The notes below the pieces were generated by a model. That model was not told the DNA's origin, did no database searches, and saw only the letters and a list, made by a program, of their open reading frames with translations. A DNA stretch of 64,000 nucleotides, taken from Aptenodytes patagonicus. Taxonomy: Eukaryota > Chordata > Aves > Sphenisciformes > Spheniscidae. Below are positions 26,430 to 36,900 of this stretch, in pieces. Every line of letters starts with the position of its first letter. The stretch's first letter is position 1. Location: positions 18,355,464 to 18,419,463 of the forward strand of contig NC_134958.1 in the NCBI RefSeq assembly GCF_965638725.1, read 5' to 3'. The translations under genes and the position numbers were made by a program.

Positions 26430-28394
26430 ACATCTCTTGGCCCTCCTGAGGGATCTCTCCTCATGCCAGGCAGGCAGCGGGCTGTGCCAAAGGGGGGAAA
26501 TTCTCAGGACTTGCTGAACTTGCTGTTGGCCTCTGCCAGCACCTCTCCTCTGGCCAGGGCCAGGCCACAGCAGCCCTTCTGAGCCACAGGAAGCTCTGGA
26601 GAAGCCGCTGCTACACAATGGGGCCAACAGCATGGCCAGGACAGGCTATGGAGGAACATTGCGGGATGAGACAGCAGCGAGGTGGTAGGAGAGGGGCATG
26701 GCAGTGCTGAGGGGGCTGCATGGGGTGGGAGCAAGAGATATCAGGGTGCCTCTGGAACCCCCCTCTAAGTGCTGGGGCAAACCCTGCTGGTGGTTGGCAA
26801 CCAGGATGGTCCAGGTCTCCCTTTTCCTGTCCATTTACTGATAATGGTCCTTGACATGGGGGTAAGGACTGAGAACTTGTGCCTAAACTCTGTCTTTTCC
26901 TTACTCCCCTGAAAATGGCCCATGTTTCTCCTCAAACCAGGAGAGCTGCAGCGTTTCTGCTCTGAATCTACTACTAATTCTGAAGAACTGCCAGGTAGGT
27001 CTATGTAAGCAATCCTCCTCAAGGAGGAGGTTGAGCTTGAACTCAACTAAAATTTCTTATAAAAATGTTTTCCCCAGAATTCCTTTTTCATCTAGGAACA
27101 AATAGGTAAGTCCCAAACTCAACCTTTTTGTTTGGAAATGTGTAAACGTTTCCTGTAGATATACTCAGCACAACAAATGGTATGATAAGCCTGCATCAAA
27201 ATGATCTGGCTCGATTCAGCATTAAACCACATCCTCCTGCATGGGTTGTACGCCTTGTTCCTCCCTTTGCTGCAGTGACTCAAGTCCCACATAGCACTAC
27301 AGGCTGCACTATTAAGAGAGCAGACATGGAGCACTGTGGTAGACACAGGTTACCCATGAGCTTGACCCAGAGGGGAGGTGTTGCGTGAGAACCTAAAGCA
27401 TGTTTTTTCATAGAGTGCTGCAGTAGCATAAGCAGACGTTGCTCCTGAATAAGACATTTTCATGTGTATGAAACCAACTTTTTACTGAATCTAACACCAA
27501 AACTACTTGAGTTTCTGCAACATGTTCATTTCCTCTCACACCCCCTCCAACTCCAGAACTTCACCATCCAGGAAGAAAGGCTTCCAAAGAAGCCCTCCTG
27601 CTTTCTGACCATCTCTGTCTCAGAGAAAAGGTCCACCGGTACTAAAGACAAGAATTTCTCAGGAATTAGTCTGGAGAAACATGTTCCAACAAAAGGTAAG
27701 AAGCACCACAGACTAACCACTTTCAGATCTGAATTCAGATGCACTTCTTTACTTTTGCTTGGTGAGTTAGTCACCCACGCAACTCTCCTGTTCATTCAGG
27801 CATTAACCTCTATAAAACTGGCTGAGCTGTATCTTTTGCAAGCTGAGAATAATAATGAAAAGCAAGTTATTTTTATCTGCACTTTTAAATAATTTAGAGG
27901 CAGCAGAGTGCTACAGTGAGGAGAGTTTTGACAGAAAAGGCGGCGATTTCAAGTGTATTCCCTGGCAGTTAGTTAAACCTGTCACAACCTACTAAAATCC
28001 ACACGTGAACCCCATCTGTATAGCTGTAGACCAAACGGTGTAGTCTCGCTTTTTCCTGTCACTTGTATCGGTTCCAACTTCACAACTTTTAAAACTCTCT
28101 TCCTTTTAACAGTTCAGCGCCTGTTAAATTGTCCCTAGCAGTACAAGCTGTAATATGGCACGCCCCGAATCGTTAACATCCGTCAGAGGGAACGGCCTGT
28201 GAGAAGGGCCGGGAGCTTAATGGTCGCACAGCCGCCGAGACCGCCGCCGCGGGAGGCTGCGTGTGCTTCCCCGCCGGCGGAGGGGTCCGCGCCCGCCGCT
28301 CCGCGGCTCTGGCCCACGGCGGGGGCGGAGGGTGCCGCACGCTCCCGCGGCGGGCGACTTGGTCGCCGTCCCCCGTCCCCCCCCGCCCCGCCAG

Positions 28395-28399
28395 CCAAT
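28395..28399 (+). promoter_or_regulatory. CCAAT box
   Basis: CCAAT in the context ccagccaatcggc, immediately after a CCCCGCCCC GC box and 111 bp before the CRE. This is the usual spacing for NF-Y and Sp/KLF factors in a TATA-less promoter. Confidence 0.6.
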
Positions 28400-28509
28400 C
28401 GGCCGCTTCCTTTCATTTGCGGACTGCTGCCCCGCGCGCGGGCCGCGCTGGCGCCGCAGCCCTTGCTCGCGCGCCGCCAACCTGATCGTCGCAGGATGTG
28501 GCTTCGCGG

Positions 28510-28517
28510 TGACGTCA
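28510..28517. promoter_or_regulatory. Perfect CRE (TGACGTCA)
   Basis: The full palindromic cAMP-response element lies inside the CpG island, 439 bp upstream of the KLF13 ATG. CREB/ATF dimers bind this sequence. Its position near the likely start site suggests cAMP or stress responsiveness of KLF13; that is inference. Confidence 0.65.
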
Positions 28518-28524
28518 GGCCCAG

Positions 28525-28755
28525 ATGTTTTCCCAGGCCACGCCCCCGCAGGGGTCCGGGCGACTCCGAGGAGCGGTAACGGGGAAAGCTTATTCTACTG
28601 TCACAACGCAATGGAGGGGCTGGGGAAACCGCATCTTTGTTTTATTGCGTTCTCGAAAAAACAGCATTAATCCATACTCCAAGCAACAAGCTGCCAGTGC
28701 CAGGATCTATCTGCTCTTCTTTTTCTCTTCCATTGGACTTCCAACGCTTTTTTGA
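28525..28755 (+). other. Possible upstream ORF in KLF13 5' leader
   Basis: An ATG at 28525 opens a 76-codon frame ending at 28755, 200 bp before the KLF13 ATG and in a different frame from it. If transcription begins upstream of 28525, this would be a leader ORF that could lower KLF13 translation. Other leader ATGs occur at 28610 and near 28802. The peptide shows no conserved domain and is not proposed as a functional protein. Confidence 0.3.
28538..28547 (+). promoter_or_regulatory. KLF/BTE-type box (CCACGCCCCC)
   Basis: Matches the CACGCCC core recognised by Krueppel-like factors, 20 bp downstream of the CRE. A second CACGCCCC is at 28159-28166. KLF13 and its close relatives bind such boxes, so self-regulation or cross-regulation is possible. 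Confidence 0.5.
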
Positions 28756-28955
28756 TTTAGGGACAAGCTGGGTGTGATCGTCACGAACAAAGTGTGGTTT
28801 TGATGGCTGCTAAATCAGCCTTTACTTCTACAAAGAGATCCTAAGAAATAGGAGAGAGGAAAGTCTGCTCGCATATTCTTTTTAAAAAGGGAAAGAGCAG
28901 TGTTGTGGGTTTTTTTTTTCTCTTCTGTTCGGATTTATTTTTAAACTTACGAAAA

Positions 28956-29496
28956 ATGGCAACAGCAGCATATGTGGATCATTTTGCAGCAGAGTGCCTT
29001 GTTTCTATGTCCAGTCGTGCTATTATCCATAGTCCCAAAGGGGAGCCTGATCCCCAACCTGATGCAGCAATACCTTCTTCATCAAATGGAGAAGATAAGC
29101 GGGAAGTCAGAGAAACCGGGAAAGACAATGGATCATCATTACTTGTGGTAGCTAGCATTTTAGCAGATCTGAACCAGCATGTCCCAAACTCACCCGCTCT
29201 AAGGATGGAAAAAACAGAGACCTTTGATATCACAGAACAAATACACATTTCTATTGCTCCTAAGGAGTTTGGGGAAGAAAATGTGTCTTCGGCTGGTAAG
29301 CGTGGAGGAGGAAGAGCAGCCACACCTACTAGCCTGGCTGCAGTAACTGAGCCAAGCCCCAGACAAAAGAACAAACGCACGAGAAGCTGGACTGACCCTG
29401 GATCACCCCAGAAAAAGCACAAATGCCACTATGTGGGGTGTGAAAAAGTTTATGGCAAATCTTCCCACCTTAAAGCTCATCTAAGGACCCACACAG
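28956..29496 (+). CDS. KLF13: KLF13, coding exon 1 (SID, NLS, zinc finger 1)
   Basis: This encodes residues 1-180 and the first base of Gly181 of a Krueppel-like factor that binds GC/CACCC boxes in the nucleus. The start [20 protein letters not shown] is the KLF9/13/16-type N terminus; AAECL (11-15) is the Sin3A-interacting helix that recruits repressive complexes. A second hydrophobic block, [13 protein letters not shown], spans 62-74. A basic stretch KNKRTR (138-143) and QKKHK is a likely nuclear signal. Zinc finger 1 uses C157, C162, H175 and H179. The ATG is chosen because it matches the family start and has A at -3 and G at +4; the open frame extends upstream only to a GTG. The exon ends at acacag|gttagt. 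Compared with mammalian KLF13 as I recall it (288 residues), the middle region lacks the Pro/Ala/Glu-rich tract and contains [17 protein letters not shown] instead. G+C here is moderate, unlike the very GC-rich mammalian exon. KLF13 rather than KLF9 or KLF16 is fixed by the N terminus plus the C-terminal tail in exon 2. Confidence 0.96.
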
Positions 29497-31059
29497 GTTA
29501 GTTACAATCCAGCCAGAGGTTTATTTGTTACAGCTTGGTAATTAAAATGAATGTTGAAAAAACAAAACCAAACAAACTTGTATTTGGCCACCATTATGGT
29601 TTCACCTCTCAGAACTCAAGCTTGGGAAAACCAAACAACAACAACAACAAAAAAACCCCTCTGGGAATAAACCCTTACTGGGCATAGATTCAAAGCTAAT
29701 GTTGCCCTTTTTTTATTACTTAATGTCACAGGGAATGGTGTGTGGGTCGTCTGTGTGGATTGTACCAAGCTGTAATTCTTAGCTGCTAGCCTTCTTGTTC
29801 AGTGCGTCTTCTACTTCCCTTTCCAATGCTTCTTACCCTCCCCCATCTACTTTTTCCTACCCCATGCTCCTGTCACTACCTTTATACCAGCTTATCACTT
29901 CCCATGCGAGCATCAATACTCTTGATATTTTCAAATTAAATGTTCTAGAGGCACCTGAATGTGTGTCTGTTTCTTTCTTTAGCAGACACTTGTGCAAAAG
30001 CTAGAGAGCTAGAGTAGGCAGGAGGGCAGTTGGGAGGCTGAACATGAGTCACAAGGAGACGTTTCTCGTAAGTGTAGAGAGAGGGGGACATAGGCAGCCT
30101 CAAAAAAGCTTTTGGCAGCTGGGTAGAACCGATTTTGAAACAAAAAACATTTGAATGCAAACACTAACTTGTTCTGATCAGTGTTTGGTGTTTACTTCTT
30201 GGTGAAGACTGACCACTTTTTTGTTGCTATTGTAATTTATGAGACACGCACATAGAAAAAGTGGAAGTCTTGCAAGTGCTGTGAAAGTTATGCACTGAAA
30301 GTATTAGGAAGGCCATCTTGAAACAGGCCCCATGACTTGCCAGACCTCATGCCTCTGCCTGGTGCTGGGGAACAGGATGGCTTCCAGTCAGAGGGGGAGC
30401 ACCAAAAATTGAGGAGACCGATCTCTGCTGAAGGCACTGACCGTAGTGCATATGCCGAGGCACCACAGCGGCTGTTCCACTGAGTAATTTCAGACAACAA
30501 ATTAGTTTACTAAGATCTATGGTCAGTTCACTTACAAAGAGCATTAAGGAAAAGATCCTCAGAACTAAACATCACTTAATGACTCTTGAACAGTTTTTGC
30601 TCAGAGGTGGCAGCCTCACCCACACTGGCTGTACCTCTTCAGTGTGCCTTGAGCTTTTCCTGCTGCCTTCCTGAGATAAAGCAAGAGCCCTTCTAAATTG
30701 AGGATATATTTTGCTCTCTGTGGGAGAGAAGAAAGCCCCATCAAGTTTGAGCATATGGATGGACAACTCCCTGTGCCGCACAGCCAAAGGAACAGCGTGT
30801 TCCTGGCACCCCAGGCTGCCTGCCCTGCTTTGCACTGTGTAACTGCTTTTTGCCTCCTTGGGAGTTATGCAGAAAAGGTGCTTCCACTTGGCTTGCAGGG
30901 AATTGTCTCAATTAATTTTCAGTCCTTTTGCTTTCTTATTTCTGGCATTTGCCATTATCCTAAAAGTGAAAGATAAATTTAGCAATGTTTCTGGGCTCCC
31001 ACACCAACTGGAGACCAAGAAGGGGAACTCCTGTCCCTGATAAAGAGAGGAGGGCTGGG

Positions 31060-31160
31060 CATGCCCGCCCTGCGGGGAGAGGAGAGGGAGGGCAGGGCTG
31101 GTGGGGAGTGTCGATCCGGGCTGCCGGCTGAGCCGAGTCATTCGGGGACGCTGGCTTGCC
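31060..31160. promoter_or_regulatory. Intronic GC-rich patch with CpG cluster
   Basis: A small GC-rich patch about 1.6 kb into the intron with roughly eight CpGs in 100 bp (gcccgccctgcgg, tcgatccggg, gccggctgagccgag, ttcggggacg), contrasting with the CpG-poor surroundings. It is followed by a C9T10 pyrimidine tract (31193-31211). It might be an alternative promoter or enhancer; there is no first exon I can define. Confidence 0.35.
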
Positions 31161-33885
31161 TCCAAGTTCTCTGGTTTTTTTTCTTTTTCTTTCCCCCCCC
31201 CTTTTTTTTTTAACTCTTCATTTCCTGTATTTTTTCCAGGTCTGTAGGGCTTAATTGGTTATTGCTGTAGCTAATGGTACTGAGAGAACAGAGCGTGTGC
31301 GTGTCTGTGAGAGCTAGAGGAAAAGCAGGGAAGGGACTGGCTTTGCCCTGGGAGTGGCAGGACCCTCGGGGACTACAGCGTCTTTGTTTTCTTGCGTCTC
31401 CCATGTCTGTGTGGGAAGCTTTAAACAAAGCTGCCAAGTTTCCCTCCTCACTACCAACAGGTCTGTCTCCATTTGGATTGAGTTTTAAGCTGGCTTAAAT
31501 GCCTCTTACTCCTCTTGCAGAATGTTTTCTAAGGTGTTTGAATTTTTTTCTTTCTTTAAAAGAAATTGTGACAGGCTTGAGAAAAGTTTATATGACACTA
31601 GGAGTTAAGCTAACAGAACAAACAATGACTTCCAGGACTGGCAAATGTTTGTTTTTACAAAACACATAAGGGGTTTTACTGATTTAGAACAAGGGTTTTG
31701 GGTCTCCTCTGCTTTCCAGTGGTCCTGAACTAGTTAAGTAACATGTACACATCAGTCTGCCCATCTGTCAAATAGGTAGGGTGACGGCTATCCACCTCAC
31801 CAAGCAGTGGTGAAAGTATTCCAAGTACACATACAAGGTGCTTTAAACAGCTGCCCCAGTAAATCCCAAACCTGTTTACTAAGAAACAATCAAAACATCT
31901 GCTATGGAACGAAACTTCTTCCATGTGCTGTATAACTAGATGAGCTGGTATTTAGGGGTGAACTGAAGGCTAAGAACAATACTGCAGGCTAGAAGATACT
32001 GATGATAGCGCTTGGAGATACTTGAATAGTGCAGTTTATGTCCTGCTTTAGAAACTTGCTTGTCCTTGTCTGCTACTGTGCTCAGAAACTAAAGGCTTTG
32101 CTCTTCATGCTTGGAGGAAGGATAGACTAGATCATTTAGCTTATGGCGTGGCAAAGAGATACAGAGCCTTCCAAGTACTGTTGGGCCAAATCCAGCCCAC
32201 ATTGGTAGGAACTGAAAGCTGGTACTGTTTTCCAGCTGTTTGGTGCCCCGTGTGAAATCTCTCTGATAGTTATAGCCAGATTTCAGTGCTCATATGTCCA
32301 AAGCAAAAACCATAGCGCAGAGGATGCTAATTATCCTATTTAAAGCAAAAGAAACAAGATAGAACAGCCAAGGAAGCAGCATCTGCCTTTTGTCCTTAGG
32401 CCCATGCTCTGAGTACAGTGTTTTAGAAAGAAATTCTCTATTAGAACATAATGTGCTAGAGCAGTCCATAGTTTCTTGTGTTTGGTACGCTAGCGGTTAA
32501 GCTATCTCAGCCTTATGAATGCTTCATCTTTATTAAATCGACAAGCCCTTGAACCAGGCAGAAAACATTAGTCACCAAAATCTTTGCTGTTCTCTCCACC
32601 AGCTTTCAAACCCTTCCCCTCCCCCTAGGTTTCTTTTAATGTTTATGTTTTCCACCCTACTCTCTCACTGGATGTCCTGGCGTTCAACGTGATCATCAGC
32701 CACAAAGCCCTTGAAGTTTTAATGTTTACCAGAAGGTTATATTTAGTGTCAGTGGGTAGATGTCAAGTCCAAATTGTTTTCCACTGAGGTTCCTGTGGAC
32801 CTCAGAAGCTGTGTTGTGATCCACAGATACAGCACCCTGCTTGTCCCAAGCTATATCGATGCCATTGATACAAAAATTTCACTGGCACATCAGTTTTAAA
32901 AATCCTCTCCACTCCCGAGAAACTTCCTAAACACAAAGGACTTTCAGAAAATCAGATGAACCATTTACATGACAACATTCTCCTTCCTCTAAGCAGGTTT
33001 TCAGCAGGGGGTCGCTAGGAAGGTTTGGAAATTCTCTGGAGTCACTGGAAACCAGTTTGTCTCTTTTCATGCACCAGTGGTAAGAGAGAGACAGTGCAGA
33101 GACTAATAGCCATCTACAGGCTACAACGTCATAAAGCATTGTCCAGGACCACTATGTTCTGAGAGGTTGTAGAGAGTCCCAACTTACTGCATTATACTAC
33201 GTATTTATATGTAGAGAAAAATTGACTGAATTTTGGGCAGGGATCACAAGAATCCTATGTATTGCAGCCCCCTCCCCCCAATCACTGTGACCTCTCAAGC
33301 TTTTAGCCATCTTCATTAGTATGCCATTGTGAATGAAGAGAAAGCACAAAATAAACCTTAATTTAATTCCATTGAAATGTCCTTCTAAACTTACTAGTTC
33401 TACTCACTAAGCAGTACATCATAACACAGAAACAGCTTTTCAATCATCAGAATTAAATGTGTTTGCACAAATTAGCATAAACTAAGGAGATGTGGGCACC
33501 AGTCTCAGTCTGGAGTCTTACTATGATAGAGTCTTGCAGTGAAACAAACTTGGGGCCAGGTGGCTTAACAGTGGCTCCTCTGTACTATTGCTAAACCAGC
33601 TGACTTCTATATGGCTGTTGGGGCACAGGAAGAAGAGAAGGCCATCCTGATCGTATTATCCTTGCTCGTAGATGCCAGGTTAGGACTCATCCAAGAGAAA
33701 GTAGTCAAGACCTTTGTTGGTCTCTAGCTGGCAGAGTAAGCTTGGGCAGCTATGTATTCAGCCTGCTTAACCTTGCGGTTATGGAGAATATGTTATTTGG
33801 TATCTGTTGTTCTTTTTAGCCTAACCCTTATTCATTAAATATTAGCTGAATTGAAATAGGTAGAAAAGACTGATTTCCATTCGCT

Positions 33886-33911
33886 TGTAAAGAAATTTCA
33901 ATTTCTTTACA
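33886..33911. repeat. 26-nt inverted repeat (12-bp arms)
   Basis: tgtaaagaaatt (33886-33897) and aatttctttaca (33900-33911) are exact complements separated by two bases. It lies within KLF13 intron 1; function unknown. Confidence 0.85.
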
Positions 33912-36900
33912 TTAAATCTCTAGAATCACATTTTTGAGGACAACGCTAATGAACCCATATGAAAAGAGTTAGTTTTTAACTTATGTACCCTTTTTTCCCC
34001 CCTCAATTAGTATTTCTTGTTTCCCTAAGCAAAATTTTTCTGATGACTTTGTAACTGGGGTATGTGAAGATGGAGAAATTCATAACGTATTTGGTATTTG
34101 AAAGCAATCTGAGAAATAATGCGATCAGACCTCACTGTGACAAGTGTGACAACAGCATAACAGTTAGGCTGGACAAACTGGAGTAGTATTTGGCCTGTGT
34201 TTGGGTTGGTAAAGAGGCCTTTATATAAAGTACAGATAATATGTTTTAAACAGGAGGTTGGTTTTCACTTTCAGTTCTATTACATCTGATTTGCTCCGAC
34301 TACATTAATTTAAACCGCAGCGGTAAAGCACAACTTCTTTGAAGTTGGTTTGAATCAATTTGCTACCTCTGTGCGTGTGTGTGAAGAAACTGATTAACCC
34401 ATGTAAGGAGAAGCAAGTTCACATATCAGTGAAATAAACTCTATCTTCTATTTTAGCATCTGGCAATTACCAGAAACTTAGCTGGTTAGCTACAAAGTGT
34501 GGACTAGACTTAGCTCGGCTTTCCTTTAGCTTGCCTGTAGGCACACAGTGACTCTAGAAGGGGTATACATGCATGTGTGTGGCAAGCGGACAGTGTTTGT
34601 GAAGACCCAAGCCTTTGCAGAAGATTACAGGTGGAGAAACTTAATCAAATGCCTCCTGTGCCACTCAAGAGAGCAGAGGAAAACAGGGCTGCAGATTGCT
34701 CTTGTATAGAGCAGGATGAAATGAGCGGGTACCACTGGTTCAATCCATCCTCTGAGCTGCCGTTGCGCTGCTCTGGATGCCAGGACTGAATGGGAAGCTG
34801 CGCTCCCTCTGAACAGAATGCCAGAGGAAATTGGAAAGGCCTTTCCCCAGTGCTGATTTCCCACAGGCAAGAGTACAGACTAAGTGAATTTGGCCCTCTG
34901 CGCATTGCTCAGCAATTTCAGTTTTAGTGGCTGGGCCTCCTGTTTTTGACTTCTTGTGTTAAAAGTTAGAAGCAGCTAGCTGGCTCTGCATGCCTAACTC
35001 ACTATCATTAGCATACACCCAGATTATCAAAAAGCTCCAGGGTGGCTCTAGGCTGTTGTGTCCCATAATGCTCTTCTACTGCCTTCCACCTCCTCTCTTT
35101 GCTGAGTGCATCAAAATCTTTTCTCTTAAGGTTTTTCTCCGAGATGGACTCAAATGGTAGCTTCAGGACAGGTTCAAATGCCAGCCTCATGAAACAGTTA
35201 TCTTTCCAGCATGAGCGATAAGCATTCTTTCTCAGTGTTAAATAGTTCAGCAGCCTCCTCCTGCATTTTTCTGAAAACTGATGGGTCTTAAGTATCTTTT
35301 AATAAGCCTGTATTTTTAAAAACAATACAAAACTGCAAAGCATTATTTTTGTTTGCTCTGAAAGAGCTCTGCAACTCCTTTCTTACTTCCTCTAAGAAAG
35401 CTTCGACACATTAAAAAGAATGAGTCAGTTGAAAACATAAAACAACTTCATTTACAGCCCTGCCTAAGTCCTCACCCTAACATGCAATTCCAAAGAATAA
35501 AGTTAGTAGTTAAAAGTATTGATCGCAAGCCTGGATCAAACGGTCTATGTTCATTGAAGATAACAAATAAGCAGTATATATGCTATAAGTATCTTAATTT
35601 CAAATCTTTGAAATAAGTATGGGGCATAAATTTCTTAAAAGAGTAAGCAAGTTTTAAAACTTACATTTTTCAAAAGGAGCTCAAGTCAGGAAGAAAGGCA
35701 GAACTACTCCTTTTACCTGACTGGTTCCGGATTGACTAATAGGATTCAGTTAATTCAGCTGCAAAAGAGTTAGGGTTAAATTGGTTGCATGGAGAATCCA
35801 ATTGGCTGACAGTGGTATTTACCACAACTTGAGTAGTACTACCTACTGGAGAGAACTAAATCTCCTGATTGTTATACAGGTTTTTCTGTGAAAGGCTTCC
35901 CTTCCTTTCCCTCCTTTTTCTCCCCAGTCTTTATGGAGATATTAATCATGTAGAAGTCACAGAAATAAAGCTTCTGATAACAGTTAACGGAGTTTAGGTA
36001 TTGTGGCTAAAAAACCTTTAAAGCAGAGCTGTACTTACCATTGTCATAAGTGTGATGGAGAGGGTCTGCTATGAAAAATAGTCGTCTTTCTCCCTCTTCA
36101 CCATTGTCTTTGAAACAGGTGTAATCAGTGTAGCTAAATATTCTCTCTCCATATTTTTTCCTCATTTTTCCTCTGTTTGCTTTTGCTGAGTGAGGAGGGA
36201 AGAGGAAGATGATAATCTGTTTAAAAGACAAATGAGCATTGCTTTGAATGTGAGGGGACACAGATGGTTGTGTTGTGTTGCACTGAAACATGCCCAGTAA
36301 ACCAGAAAAAAAAATGTACAGAAAGAAAATGAATCGATTTGTGACTTCCACAATTCTTTGGAAATCACATTTTGCTGAGACCAAGACAGTTACTGAGATG
36401 AGTCTAGCTCAGGCAGTGAGTTGCCAACCTGTGATCTTACTGTAGTCGAGCAGAGGGTAGTTAACAAAAAATATCCCAACTACAGCATGGCGGTTCCAGT
36501 CAACATCATTCACAGAATACAGTGTTCAGGCACTGCCTTTTCTACAGGGTGAAAACTTTGGGTATCTAGTAGAAAATCAGAAACTTCACAGAATTCTCTT
36601 TCCACAAACCATCTTCCTTTTAGCACGGAGGTGGTACTCGGGTCCAGTGTAATGAGGCCTATTAATACTGGAAGTAATGAGGATGGATCACTTTCCAGTT
36701 GTTTTCCTCATCCTAGACACCGGTAGCAGCACTTTCCTTCTCAGTAACAAGACCTAAGTCTTACAGATAGTCTGGAGTAAACCAGCAAACAATCTTTCTA
36801 AGGAATGGACGATTGCAATTGATAGCTGTGTTTGTATTAGAAATTAATCACAACCTTATGGAAAAAGTGTTCTGAATGATCTGTAGAAGATTTTTCTGCA

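Larger units (their letters stand above)
19651..28158. other. Upstream intergenic DNA, several palindromes
   Basis: No protein gene recognised. The longest open frames (about 156-160 codons near 22.4, 23.7 and 26.2 kb) lack motifs and splice context. It contains the hairpin at 19858-19898, the palindrome at 21096-21128, nested inverted repeats at 22290-22379, an A/T-rich run near 23001-23024 and the heat-shock/CCAAT module at 26380-26429. The 26.2-27.0 kb portion is more GC-rich than its surroundings. Confidence 0.5.
28159..28580 (+). promoter_or_regulatory. KLF13 CpG-island promoter
   Basis: A sharp rise in G+C and CpG density against an AT-rich background, ending about 375 bp before the KLF13 start codon. 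It contains GC boxes (GGGCGG at 28323-28328 and a CCCCGCCCC tract around 28379-28392), a CCAAT box (28395-28399), a perfect CRE (28510-28517) and KLF-type boxes (28159-28166, 28538-28547). No TATA box is evident, which fits dispersed CpG-island initiation. The exact transcription start is not determined by sequence; it probably lies between about 28400 and 28600. Confidence 0.85.

Noticed and set aside
26151..26633. 160-codon minus-strand open frame in the GC-rich patch
   Set aside because: Low-complexity Ser/Cys/Trp-rich translation with no domain, overlapped by other open frames on both strands, as expected by chance in GC-rich DNA.
28183..28670. Overlapping Arg/Pro/Ala-rich open frames in the CpG island
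   Set aside because: Open frames on both strands and in several phases are the expected by-product of GC-rich promoter DNA lacking stop codons.
28905..28955. N-terminal extension of KLF13 by 17 codons
   Set aside because: The upstream start is GTG in a T-rich leader, while the ATG at 28956 matches the family N terminus and has a good Kozak context.
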